In this document: positions 44,137 to 52,578 of the stretch, in pieces
How the letters are laid out: every line of letters begins with the position of its first letter
Position numbering within the stretch: position 1 is the first letter of the stretch
DNA from: Cytobacillus firmus DS1
Lineage (GTDB): Bacteria > Bacillota > Bacilli > Bacillales > Cytobacillaceae
Length of the DNA stretch: 64,000 bases
NCBI RefSeq assembly: GCF_000565285.1
Contig: NZ_APVL01000003.1
Coordinates: forward strand, 1-64,000
Reading direction: 5' to 3'
Program-made: the position numbers and the translations under genes
The notes under the pieces: generated by a model
Told to the model about the DNA's origin: nothing
The model's input: the letters and a program-made list of their open reading frames with translations, nothing else
Database searches by the model: none

Positions 44137-44925
44137 CATTACTTATAGGAATGGGAAATCTGCAAATAGTGATGCGTATTTTGCAAATAGACTGGTTGAC
44201 CCTGCAAATAGAATGACCTGTCTTGCAAATAGACCGGGTGAACCTGCAAATAGCATGGCCCATCTTGCAAATAGTGATGTTAATTCTGCAAATAGAGCAT
44301 TCCCACGGCGGATGCTGCCGGTTTTTATAGAACATACCTTTTTTAAATAGATAGATTGAGTTTCGAATTTGGCAGGTGGTGCCAATGTGTGAACATCACT
44401 AATAGAAACGGGAAATCTGCAAATAGTGATGCTTATTTTGCAAATAGACTGGGGGATCCTGCAAATAGCATGGCCCATCTTGCAAATAGTAATGGTAATT
44501 CTGCAAATAGAGCAATCCGCACAGCATTTGCCGCCGAGTTTAATAGAAAATACCATTTTTAAATAGATAGGTTGAGTTTCGAATTTGGCAGGTGGTGCTA
44601 ATGTGTGATCATCACTAATAGAATCCGGAAATCTGGAAATAGAGAAGCTCATTTTGCAAATTGACTGGTTGATCCTGCAAATAGCATGGCCCATCTTGCA
44701 AATAGTAATGGTAATTCTGCAAATAGAGCAATCCGCACAGCATTTGCCGCCGAGTTTAATAGAAAATCCAGTTTCGCAGTTTTGAACATTACTAATAGAA
44801 TTCGGAAACCTGCAAATAGTGATGCTTATTTTGCAAATAGACTGGTTGAACCTGCAAATAGAATGACCCAACCTTGCAAATAGAAATGCTAATTCTGCAA
44901 ATAGAGCTATCACGCACAGCGGATA
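44137..44925 (-). repeat. Phased CTATTTGCA array E: four tandem superblocks
   Basis: Four blocks of about 180-257 bp, each with up to seven units at exact 21-bp steps (for example plus-strand AAATAG ends at 44169, 44190, 44211, 44232, 44253, 44274 and 44295). Each ends on the minus strand with a CTATTAGTGATGTTCACA-like sequence, with GTTC (or GATC) 11 nt after the last unit start (pairs 44148/44137, 44405/44394, 44621/44610, 44798/44787). Block edges include GTTTAATAGAAAAT and AAATAGATAG. No gene is present in this 900-bp gap. Confidence 0.92.
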
Positions 44926-44944
44926 CCGCCCGATTTTGATAGAA

Positions 44945-44979
44945 AGAAAGACAGAGAGCCTAAATCCCTCTGTCTTTCT
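44945..44979 (-). terminator. Terminator of the second GntP gene
   Basis: AGAAAGACAGAGGG and CTCTCTGTCTTTCT arms followed by TTC on the minus strand. The T run is interrupted. Confidence 0.75.
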
Positions 44980-44988
44980 GCTATAACT

Positions 44989-46299
44989 TTAGAAAATTGA
45001 GAATAAAATGACCGCTAAAATAACACCAAGTATCGGAACAATCACTGTCAGAGCACCAAATGCCGGATAGGCATCCTTATGGGACTCGCCGCAGATCGCC
45101 CGGATGGTTGTCACAACATAACCGCCATGCGGCAGGGAATCTATTGATCCCGATGATATCGCTACAACACGATGGAGTTCACTTGCATTGACACCCATAT
45201 CCAGATAATGCGGAGCAAGCAGCGGCAAGGCGATGGATTGACCACCTGAAGCTGATCCGGTCAGACCGGCAATGACAGCAACAGCCAGGGCTCCCCCAAT
45301 TAAAGGGCTTCCCGGAATGCTGGTCATGGCATCAACCGCACTAGCAAAGGCAGGGGTTGCTTTAGCCACACCGCCAAAGCCCACCACTGCAGATGTATTG
45401 GCAATGGCAATCAATGCGCCAATCGTTCCTTCTGATACAGCACCCCATACATTCGTGAAATACTTAAGGTTAAGAAAATATGTTGCAAAGCAGCCGCTCA
45501 ATAAGGCAATAATCAAGGCTGACTGTGCTAATGAATCATGGAAAATAAACGAAATCACAAGGACGACCACTAGCGGAATCACACTTAATAATGGGCTTGG
45601 CAAGTTTTCACGGATTAGTGCAGAATCTGTTTCCCTTGCCTCAAATTTTTCTCCATTGCGAATCGCCTTGTTAATCATTTTCTTCAGCCACCAGTATCCA
45701 AATGCCATCATAAAGACAGCAACAATAAAGCTGACTTCCCAGGCAGCATACGGGGAAGTTCCCAGGAATTCAATCGGAATCCAGTTCTGGATTTCCGGGG
45801 AGCCGGCAGACGTCATGGTAAATGTAGTCGAACCGAAGGCAAGAGCTGCCGGTATAAACCTTCTTGGCAGGTTGGCTTCTTTAAATAGGCTCAAAGCCAT
45901 TGGATAGACGGAAAATGCCACAACAAACAGACTTACGCCGCCATAGGTTAAGACCGCACAGGCAATGACAACGGCTAATGCAGCCCGCTTCATGCCAATT
46001 TTATCGATAATCCATTTGGAAACACTGTCTGCTGCTCCGCTGTCTTCCATAAGTTTTCCGAAAATGGCCCCGAATAGGAACATCAAATACCAGGATGTAA
46101 TAAATCCGGCAAAACCGTTCATATAGTTGGTCAGAAAATTGACCTCACCCTCGCCTGCCAGCTGAGGGAAAATCGGCAATCCACTGAATATTGCAACAAT
46201 AAATGCAGCAAGAGGGGCAGCAAGCAGCAGGTTCATTCCTCTCATCGTCAAATAGATGAGAAGCCCGATCCCCCCAAGCAATCCAATCATACTTAGCAT
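44989..46299 (-). CDS. GntP-family carboxylate permease 2
   Basis: I place the start at ATG 46299 (MLSMIGLLGGIGLLIYLTMR), six bases after AGGAGG; the frame continues to 46326 without a site. The 436-residue multi-spanning protein has the same signatures as permease 1 (MTSAGSPEIQNWIP, GLTGSASGGQSIALPLLAP, SGSIDSLPHGGYVVTTIRAI). It follows the LacI gene, separated by an intergenic repeat element, and probably imports the substrate of the HisD/SDR/hydroxyacyl dehydrogenase cluster, a sugar acid or related hydroxy acid. Confidence 0.87.
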   Translation of the reverse strand: MLSMIGLLGGIGLLIYLTMRGMNLLLAAPLAAFIVAIFSGLPIFPQLAGEGEVNFLTNYMNGFAGFITSWYLMFLFGAIFGKLMEDSGAADSVSKWIIDKIGMKRAALAVVIACAVLTYGGVSLFVVAFSVYPMALSLFKEANLPRRFIPAALAFGSTTFTMTSAGSPEIQNWIPIEFLGTSPYAAWEVSFIVAVFMMAFGYWWLKKMINKAIRNGEKFEARETDSALIRENLPSPLLSVIPLVVVLVISFIFHDSLAQSALIIALLSGCFATYFLNLKYFTNVWGAVSEGTIGALIAIANTSAVVGFGGVAKATPAFASAVDAMTSIPGSPLIGGALAVAVIAGLTGSASGGQSIALPLLAPHYLDMGVNASELHRVVAISSGSIDSLPHGGYVVTTIRAICGESHKDAYPAFGALTVIVPILGVILAVILFSIF

Positions 46300-46316
46300 A
46301 AAAAGCCTCCTATCAG

Positions 46317-46454
46317 AAAAGCACAAGGCGCCCGCCTATCGACATCAAGCATAAGACAAGCCGGCTGAAAGGTTGTTCTTTAACCTTTTGGACGGATTGG
46401 CTTAGACCTGAGAGCCGATGGCGCCTGGAGCTAGACACTTATCGAACTTCAAAG
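46317..46454. repeat. Intergenic repeat element, short diverged copy
   Basis: About 138 bp with the same plan as the elements at 20195 and 30246: GCACAAGGCGCC at one end, AAGCATAAGACAAGCC and AAAGGTTGTTCTTTAACCTTTT hairpins inside, and GGCGCCTGGAGCTAGACACT at the other end. Confidence 0.65.
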
Positions 46455-46494
46455 ATGTAAAATTGGTTTTACTAAAACCCACACCTTCTCTCCA

Positions 46495-47499
46495 TTACCT
46501 TCTGTCCTTTACGGATCCTCTTTCCACCAAATGGCCTTCTAATCTTTGGATTTCAGGAATGTCCGTGTCCCCATTGATATGCTCCAAAAGAAGGTTAATC
46601 GAATAATCGACCATTTCGTCAACAGGCTGGTGCCAGGTGGTTAATTCATAGGATGACCAATCTGACATTGCCACATTGTCAAAGCCTACTACAGAGATAT
46701 CCTCAGGGATTCTGATCCCCTGTTTTTTCAGATAATCCATTGCGCCGAAAGCGGATATATCATTTGCACAGAAGATGGCATCTATCTTTTTACTGCGTTC
46801 CAGCAGTTTTTGGGCTGCTGCAAATCCTCCTTCATATGAATAAAGGCCGTTTTCGGTTAAAAAGGAAGAGATGCCGTGTTCTGCCAAAGCTTCCTGGAAG
46901 CCATTTTTTCGATCAACTGTTGTTGATGTATTCATCGGTCCGGAGATAAAGGCGAGATTTTCATGTCCTTTTTCTATCAAGTAGTGCCCAATCCTTTTCC
47001 CGGCAGCAAAGTTATCGCATACAACAGCACTGCTTAAGGAATCGTTCACATATCGGTTAAACAGGACGACCGAGATGCCATTGCGGGTAAATTTCTGCAC
47101 AGTCGATGAGGTCAAAAGCGCATCGGTGATGATGGCTCCCTCAACGCTGTATTCAATTAAATGGCTCACTTCATCCTCTTGGATTTCGTTATTCTGGGAG
47201 TTGATAAACATCACCTTGTACCCTTTTTCAGCCAGTCTGCTGTAAAACTTATCAAGGATTTCCGGATAAAAAGGGTTCTGGATATTTCGCATGACAACGC
47301 CAATGATGCGGGAGTGATTGGTAATAAGGCCCCTTGCTATGGCATTCGGCTGATATCCCAGCTGTTCAGCAGCCTCCAAAATAAGCTGTTTCTTTTTGGA
47401 TGAGATACTTGAATTTTCACTAAAAGCCCGGGATACGCTCGATTGGGAAACGCCTGCCAATCGGGCGACATCCATGGCTGTCACTTTTTTATTTTTCAA
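46495..47499 (-). CDS. LacI-family transcriptional regulator
   Basis: The start is TTG 47499 after GGAGGAAC. The 334-residue protein has the N-terminal LacI helix-turn-helix (VTAMDVARLAGVSQSSVSRAF), the hinge (YQPNAIARGLI) and a periplasmic-binding-protein-like effector domain. It is encoded in the catabolic cluster downstream of the HisD-like gene. Palindromes TTGAATACGTATTCAA (50640-50655) and TTGAATACGTATGCAA (48861-48876), with a central CG typical of LacI-family operators, are likely its sites. It would repress until the pathway substrate or a product binds. Confidence 0.88.
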   Translation of the reverse strand: MKNKKVTAMDVARLAGVSQSSVSRAFSENSSISSKKKQLILEAAEQLGYQPNAIARGLITNHSRIIGVVMRNIQNPFYPEILDKFYSRLAEKGYKVMFINSQNNEIQEDEVSHLIEYSVEGAIITDALLTSSTVQKFTRNGISVVLFNRYVNDSLSSAVVCDNFAAGKRIGHYLIEKGHENLAFISGPMNTSTTVDRKNGFQEALAEHGISSFLTENGLYSYEGGFAAAQKLLERSKKIDAIFCANDISAFGAMDYLKKQGIRIPEDISVVGFDNVAMSDWSSYELTTWHQPVDEMVDYSINLLLEHINGDTDIPEIQRLEGHLVERGSVKDRR

Positions 47500-47550
47500 C
47501 GCTTGTTCCTCCTGCCTGAATCTAGACAGAGAAATTATAACAGATTTTGC

Positions 47551-48834
47551 TTACTTCACGAGACTGCTGTAGCGTTTCACACGAAGATCAGCCTGTGCCT
47601 GGTGGCCTTTAAAGCCTTCAAGATCACATAGGCGGGATGCATATTCACCGATCTTTGCACTTGCTTCAGGTGTTGTTCTCTGGTAAGTGCACGTTTTCAG
47701 GAATTTTCCAACCCATAGCCCGCCAGTGTAGCGTGCTGCCTTTTTGGTAGGAAGCGTGTGGTTTGTTCCGATTACTTTATCACCGTATGCCACATTTGTT
47801 TCAGGTCCAAGGAAAAGTGCACCGTAGTTTGTCATGTTTTCAAGGAAGTAGTTTGGATCCTCAGTTAGAACCTCCACGTGCTCATAAGCCAGTTTATCCG
47901 CTTCCACTACGGCTTCCTCCAGGCTGTCTACAAGAATGATCGAACCGTAATCCTTCCATGCCGCACCTGCAACATCTGCTGTTGGAAGAGTCTCCAGCTG
48001 GCGCTCGATTTCTGTTACTGTTTCATTCGCTAATTTTTCAGATGTTGTAATTAGACATGCCGGAGAGTTTGGTCCATGCTCTGCCTGTCCTAAAAGGTCT
48101 GTTGCGACCATTTCTGCATCAGCTGTTTCATCTGCAATGACAAGAACCTCTGTTGGGCCTGCGAACAGATCGATTCCGACTCTTCCGTATAATTGGCGCT
48201 TTGCTTCTGCTACAAACGCATTTCCTGGCCCAACGAGCATATCAACCGGCTCAATGGTTTCTGTTCCGATTGCCATTGCACCCATCGCCTGGATTCCGCC
48301 AAGAAGATAAATCTCGTCAGCGCCTGCAAGATGCATAGCCGCAACGGTTGCAGAAGGAATTTCTCCTTTAATCGGAGGTGTGCAGGCAATTACGCGTTTA
48401 ACGCCCGCTACTTTAGCAGTCAGAACACTCATGTGGGAGGAAGCAACCATCGGGTAGCGTCCGCCCGGAATATAGCAGCCGACACTGTTTACTGGCACAT
48501 TTTTATGGCCAAGGAACACACCAGGCAATGTTTCGACTTCAATGTCCTGCAGTGCTGCTTTTTGATGCTCAGCGAAATTGCGGATCTGCTCTTGAGCAAA
48601 TTTGATATCATTGATCGTTTGCTCCGGTACAGATGCCACGATCTCCTGGATTTGCTCCTCAGTTAATCTGAATTGCCCCGGTGACCATTTATCAAACTGC
48701 TCGGAAAGCTTACGAACCTCTGCATCTCCGTTTTCTTCAATATTTTTAAGAATGGCGCTCACCGATTCTCTTACTTTTACATCTGCTTCCTGTACCTCTT
48801 GGTCGTTCTTGCCTTGTTTTAAGAAAGTTGCCAT
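47551..48834 (-). CDS. Histidinol-dehydrogenase-family NAD oxidoreductase
   Basis: The start is ATG 48834 ([18 protein letters not shown]) after AGGAGTG; the open frame extends to 49041 but would cover the gap to the SDR gene. The 427-residue protein shows HisD family motifs ([71 protein letters not shown]). No other histidine genes are here, so a role outside histidine synthesis is likely. HisD relatives oxidise polyols such as sulfopropanediol or other sugar-acid-type alcohols to carboxylates. The exact substrate is unknown. Confidence 0.82.
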   Translation of the reverse strand: MATFLKQGKNDQEVQEADVKVRESVSAILKNIEENGDAEVRKLSEQFDKWSPGQFRLTEEQIQEIVASVPEQTINDIKFAQEQIRNFAEHQKAALQDIEVETLPGVFLGHKNVPVNSVGCYIPGGRYPMVASSHMSVLTAKVAGVKRVIACTPPIKGEIPSATVAAMHLAGADEIYLLGGIQAMGAMAIGTETIEPVDMLVGPGNAFVAEAKRQLYGRVGIDLFAGPTEVLVIADETADAEMVATDLLGQAEHGPNSPACLITTSEKLANETVTEIERQLETLPTADVAGAAWKDYGSIILVDSLEEAVVEADKLAYEHVEVLTEDPNYFLENMTNYGALFLGPETNVAYGDKVIGTNHTLPTKKAARYTGGLWVGKFLKTCTYQRTTPEASAKIGEYASRLCDLEGFKGHQAQADLRVKRYSSLVK

Positions 48835-48860
48835 TTTGATATCACTCCTGTTTTTATTTT

Positions 48861-48876
48861 TTGAATACGTATGCAA
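48861..48876. promoter_or_regulatory. Second LacI-type operator
   Basis: TTGAATACGTATGCAA differs by one base from the perfect palindrome at 50640-50655 and lies between the SDR and HisD-like genes. It could act as an auxiliary operator or roadblock. Confidence 0.6.
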
Positions 48877-48892
48877 AATGAAAGAAAAAAAT

Positions 48893-49654
48893 TTAAATGG
48901 CTGTCCAGCCGCCGTCAACTTTAATGGTATCGCCTGTAATGAACTTTGATAGATTGGAAGAAAGGAATAAGGTGGCTGCTGAAACATCCTCGGCATCCGC
49001 AAGCTTTCCAAGCGGAATTCTGCCGTAGACTTCCTTTTCAAATTCCTTGTCCTCGAACATTTTTGATGTCAGCTCGGTTTCAATAAAGGTGGGAGCCACT
49101 GCATTTACATTAATGCCATGTGATGCCCATTCCACCGCGAGCGCTTTCGTCAGCTGCACCATGCCGCCCTTGCTTGCACAATAGGCAGCCCGTTTATAGT
49201 AGCCGACAAACGCCATCTGGGAAGCAATGTTGACTATCTTGCCGGATTGCTTCGGGATCATATACTCGGCTGCTTTCTGGCTGCAGAAAAACGCTGCCTT
49301 CAAATTGGTATCAAGCGTCAGGTCCCAGTCCTCTTCCGTCACGTCCATTGCAGGCTTGGCCCGGTTAATTCCGGCGTTATTGATCAGCACATCGAGAGAG
49401 CCCATATAATCCACTGCTGCTTCTGTCATTCTTTTAATCTCTGAGACATTATTTAAATCAGCGGCAACATAATAGCTATTGGTGTTAATTTTTTTCAGCT
49501 CATCGGTTGTCTGGCGGAGTGCATCTTCATTTCTCCCCACGATCACAACCTTCGCTCCGTTTTCCGCAAAGGACATGGCAATATCCCTTCCGATTCCTTT
49601 GCTTCCGCCTGTCACGATTACTGATTTATTCTCCAGATCAGGAAAGTTCTTCAT
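48893..49654 (-). CDS. Short-chain dehydrogenase/reductase
   Basis: The 253-residue classical SDR has the cofactor loop [21 protein letters not shown], the catalytic serine in [11 protein letters not shown], the YCASKGG Tyr-Lys pair and [23 protein letters not shown] 49654 follows GGAGGAAT. It probably interconverts a hydroxyl and keto group on the pathway intermediate, together with the flanking hydroxyacyl-CoA-dehydrogenase-like and HisD-like enzymes. Only 18 bp separate it from the upstream gene. Confidence 0.88.
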   Translation of the reverse strand: MKNFPDLENKSVIVTGGSKGIGRDIAMSFAENGAKVVIVGRNEDALRQTTDELKKINTNSYYVAADLNNVSEIKRMTEAAVDYMGSLDVLINNAGINRAKPAMDVTEEDWDLTLDTNLKAAFFCSQKAAEYMIPKQSGKIVNIASQMAFVGYYKRAAYCASKGGMVQLTKALAVEWASHGINVNAVAPTFIETELTSKMFEDKEFEKEVYGRIPLGKLADAEDVSAATLFLSSNLSKFITGDTIKVDGGWTAI

Positions 49655-49672
49655 GCCATTCCTCCATCAGCT

Positions 49673-50608
49673 TTATTGGATTCCCAGATCCTTTTTTAAA
49701 AAACGGATCAGCTCAGCTTCCCTTTTCTGATTGTACTCTTTGGAAAAAGCCTCATCCCACTTGTAGTAGCCTTCACCCGTTTTATCGCCGAGCTTCTGTT
49801 CAGACACAAGCTTCTTTAGTGCCGGCAAAGATTCCTCTGCACTGGATAAGTGATGGAACAGATAATCAGAGATGGCGGAGAAGACATCCAGTCCGCCCAT
49901 ATCCGCCGTCATCAGCGGACCTGAAACCGGCAGCCTGCGTCCAATTCCGTAAGTAACGGCATCATCAATATCTTCTTTGCTTGCGATGCCTTCCTCCAGA
50001 AGGTATTGGGCTTCACGGAAAAGTGCATATTGAAGGCGATTGCCGACAAAACCGGGAACTTCTTTTTTCACTTCAATCGGCTTTTTCTTCATTTGCTTTA
50101 AAAGCTGAAAGGATCTTTCCACTGCTTCATCGCCGGTCTTCTCTCCGCGAACAACCTCGACAAGCGGAATTAAATGTGCCGGGTTCCAGAAGTGCGTCAC
50201 TACCGTGCGTTCCGGATGGGCAGTCTCTGAAGCAATCTCCGTTGGACTAAGGCCTGAAGTATTGCTTGCGAGAATGACATCAGGATCACAGAGAGCGTCG
50301 AGATGTTTAAATAAGTCAATCTTTAATTGAATGTTTTCCGGTACAGCTTCAATCACGAAAGTAGCACCCTGAACTGCTTCTTCAACAGAGACCGTCATTT
50401 TAATATTTTCCTGAATGTGGCCAGCTTCCGATTCGGATAAAATACCGTTATTGAGCATAACCTCATGCTTTTTCAGCATGTTGGTCCAGCCCTGTTCCAG
50501 GTCGGCGTCGCTGATTCCCTGCATGGTCACGCTCAGTCCGGCCCAGGCCGCATTAAGCGCAATTGAATGGCCCATCGTGCCGCACCCAAGTACAGCTATT
50601 CTCTCCAA
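49673..50608 (-). CDS. 3-hydroxyacyl-CoA-dehydrogenase-family protein
   Basis: The start is TTG 50608 behind GGTGAG. The 311-residue protein has a Rossmann start (IAVLGCGTMGHSIALNAAWAG), the NTSGLSPTEIA and HFWNPAHLIPLVEVVRG signatures and a C-terminal helical domain (GFVGNRLQYALFREA). The family includes 3-hydroxybutyryl-CoA, L-carnitine and L-gulonate dehydrogenases. In this sugar-acid-like cluster with GntP and LacI, a free hydroxy acid is more likely the substrate than an acyl-CoA, but this is inference. It is first in the operon after the regulated promoter. Confidence 0.83.
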   Translation of the reverse strand: MERIAVLGCGTMGHSIALNAAWAGLSVTMQGISDADLEQGWTNMLKKHEVMLNNGILSESEAGHIQENIKMTVSVEEAVQGATFVIEAVPENIQLKIDLFKHLDALCDPDVILASNTSGLSPTEIASETAHPERTVVTHFWNPAHLIPLVEVVRGEKTGDEAVERSFQLLKQMKKKPIEVKKEVPGFVGNRLQYALFREAQYLLEEGIASKEDIDDAVTYGIGRRLPVSGPLMTADMGGLDVFSAISDYLFHHLSSAEESLPALKKLVSEQKLGDKTGEGYYKWDEAFSKEYNQKREAELIRFLKKDLGIQ

Positions 50609-50639
50609 TCGCTCACCATCTTTCTGAAATTTCTAGTTT

Positions 50640-50682
50640 TTGAATACGTATTCAATATACAATGTAAGCGCTATAATTTCAA
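50640..50682 (-). promoter_or_regulatory. Sigma-A promoter with LacI-type operator and cre-like site
   Basis: On the minus strand TTGAAA (50677-50682) and TATATT (50654-50659) are 17 bp apart. The spacer contains TTATAGCGCTTACA, one mismatch from the CcpA cre consensus, on 50663-50676. The perfect palindrome TTGAATACGTATTCAA (50640-50655) overlaps the -10 region and start. Specific repression plus catabolite repression is the expected logic. Confidence 0.78.
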
Positions 50683-50732
50683 GATAAAATTATAAATTGT
50701 TAAAATATTCTCTTGTTTTCAGCTGAGAAATT

Positions 50733-50748
50733 AATCAAACGTTTGATT
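50733..50748. promoter_or_regulatory. Perfect 16-bp palindrome upstream of the promoter
   Basis: AATCAAACGTTTGATT lies about 50 bp upstream of the -35 element. It is a possible operator for a second regulator; a related 15-bp palindrome (AATCAAAGTTTGATT) is at 62291-62305. Confidence 0.45.
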
Positions 50749-50835
50749 GATTTTAACAGAATGACTGACAGATCAATCCATGCCAGGCGGCTGCTTGGGA
50801 GACAGGTTGCTTGTCCCTTGGCGAGTGAGTGTGAA

Positions 50836-51381
50836 CATTACTAATAGAATCGGGAAATCTGCAAATAGAGACGTCTTTTTGCAAATAGATCGGTTGAATC
50901 TGCAAATAGAATGGCCATTTCTGCAAATAGGGAGGGGAATCCTGCAAATAGAGCCATCCAGCTCGGCAGATGCTGCTGCTTTAATAGAAAATAACACTTT
51001 TAAATAGATTCTAGTTTCGGAGTTTGTAAATTGTGATGTGTGAATGTGAACATTACTAATAGAATCGGGAAATCTGCAAATAGAGACGTCTTTTTGCAAA
51101 TAGACCGGTTGAATCTGCAAATAGAATGGCCATTTCTGCAAATAGAGGGGGAAATTCTGCAAATAGAGCAATCCAGCTCGGCAGATGTTGCTGCTGTAAT
51201 AGAAAATAACACTTTTAAATAGATTCTAGTTTCGGAGTTTGGCAGTTGTGATGTGTGAATGTGAACATTACTAATAGAATCGGGAAACCTGCAAATAGAG
51301 ACGCTCTTTTTGCAAATAGACCGGGTAAATCTGCAAATAGAATGGCCATTTCTGCAAATAGAGAGGAGAATTCTGCAAATA
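50836..51381 (-). repeat. Phased CTATTTGCA array F: three tandem superblocks
   Basis: Three nearly identical blocks of about 200 bp. Each has about five units at 20-21 bp steps and, on the minus strand, a final CTATTAGTAATGTTCACATT with GTTC 11 nt after the last unit start (for example 50847/50836). Block joints carry GTAATAGAAAATAACACTTT and AGATTCTAGTTTCGGAGTTT. It lies between the catabolic promoter and the M42 gene. Confidence 0.92.
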
Positions 51382-51413
51382 GGCAGTTTCGCACGGCTGC
51401 TTTTATAAAAAAA

Positions 51414-51442
51414 AAGACAGAGAGCATCCATCCCCCTGTCTT
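51414..51442 (-). terminator. Terminator of the M42 peptidase gene
   Basis: AAGACAGGGGG and CTCTCTGTCTT arms, then TTTTTTT on the minus strand. Confidence 0.8.
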
Positions 51443-51453
51443 GTCTAATACGA

Positions 51454-52521
51454 TTATGTATCCAAAAACGTCTTCCCCTTCAGCTGATTCAATGTCACCA
51501 CAAAGTCGTGCAGCAGCTTGTAGGAGTTCTCCATATCATCCAAATCCACTACTTCAATCGGCGTATGTGTATAGCGGGACGGGATGGAGATAACCCCTGA
51601 AGTGACGCCTTTGTTTGTCATATGGATTGCGCCGGCATCTGTTCCGATTCCCATGAAGACTTCATGCTGATATGGGATATCCCCTTTTTCGGCCACTTTT
51701 TCGAGGTGCTGAGTGACAAGCGGATGGGCAATCAGTGATTTATCAGCGATTTTGATGCAAGGGCCATCGCCAAGGATTCTTGTGCCTGTCATGAGCACGT
51801 CAAATGTGTCGCTTGTTGGCGTTGTATCAAGTGCCAGCGCAAAATCAGGTTCTACCGCAGCAGATACAACGGATGCTCCTCGTAACCCAACTTCCTCTTG
51901 AACCGTAAAGGCACCGTAAATATCGCCATGCTGAGTTCCATTTCTTCCAATATTTTGAAGTAGACGAATCAATAGGGCGCAGCCTGCCCGGTCGTCCAAA
52001 GCTTTGCCCGTAACGCGGTTATTTCCTATTTTCTTGAACTCGGTGCCATAGCTGATAGGCTGTCCAATCTTGATTCCCATTTCCACGGCTTCCTCGGCTG
52101 TACGGGCTCCGATATCAATATAAAGATCGCGGTGGCTGGAAATGCGCTTTGGGTCGTCCCATTTCACATAATGGGCTGAAATGGTTCCAATCACTCCATC
52201 TATATTGCCTTTGTCAGAACGGATTTTAACCGGCAATGATAAAAGAATACGGTCATCGAATCCGCCTAATTTCTCAAATCGAATTAACCCATTCTCTTCG
52301 ATTTTTTTCACGATAAACCCAATTTCATCGGTGTGGGCTGCAATGACTAAAGAAGGAAAATCCGGGTTATTCCCTTTCTTTTTCACAATCAGGTTCCCGA
52401 CTGAATCGACGTGGTATTCATCCACATAATCCTTCACTTCATTTAAAATAAATCGTTGAACATCCTGTTCAAAACCGCTTGGACCTACGATATCGCATAA
52501 ACCTTTTAATAATTCATACAC
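51454..52521 (-). CDS. M42-family metallo-aminopeptidase
   Basis: I choose GTG 52521 (VYELLKGLCDIVGPSG), eight bases after AAGGAGG, rather than the longer frame to 52560 that runs through a terminator. The 355-residue protein shows the M42 dinuclear site: AAHTDEIGF, the DDRAG aspartate, QEEVGLRG with the catalytic glutamate pair and DTTPTSD. M42 enzymes are cytoplasmic tetrahedral-type aminopeptidases. The neighbouring peptide-binding lipoprotein would fit use of imported peptides. Confidence 0.87.
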   Translation of the reverse strand: MYELLKGLCDIVGPSGFEQDVQRFILNEVKDYVDEYHVDSVGNLIVKKKGNNPDFPSLVIAAHTDEIGFIVKKIEENGLIRFEKLGGFDDRILLSLPVKIRSDKGNIDGVIGTISAHYVKWDDPKRISSHRDLYIDIGARTAEEAVEMGIKIGQPISYGTEFKKIGNNRVTGKALDDRAGCALLIRLLQNIGRNGTQHGDIYGAFTVQEEVGLRGASVVSAAVEPDFALALDTTPTSDTFDVLMTGTRILGDGPCIKIADKSLIAHPLVTQHLEKVAEKGDIPYQHEVFMGIGTDAGAIHMTNKGVTSGVISIPSRYTHTPIEVVDLDDMENSYKLLHDFVVTLNQLKGKTFLDT

Positions 52522-52544
52522 AGTGATACCCTCCTTAAATATGA

Positions 52545-52569
52545 AAAGAGTCCCCCGCAAACGCAGGGG
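52545..52569 (-). terminator. Terminator of the solute-binding protein gene
   Basis: CCCCTGCG, a TTT loop and GCGGGGG are followed by ACTCTTTTC on the minus strand. It lies just before the M42 ribosome binding site. Confidence 0.8.
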
Positions 52570-52578
52570 CCCTTGCTT

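Noticed and set aside
44143-44913. A 256-residue minus-strand ORF full of SICR/ICRF repeats, and similar ones near 50773-51431 and 57904-58143
   Set aside because: These are read-throughs of the CTATTTGCA arrays. The 21-bp step keeps a frame open by chance; there is no ribosome binding site, and the residues only mirror the DNA motif.
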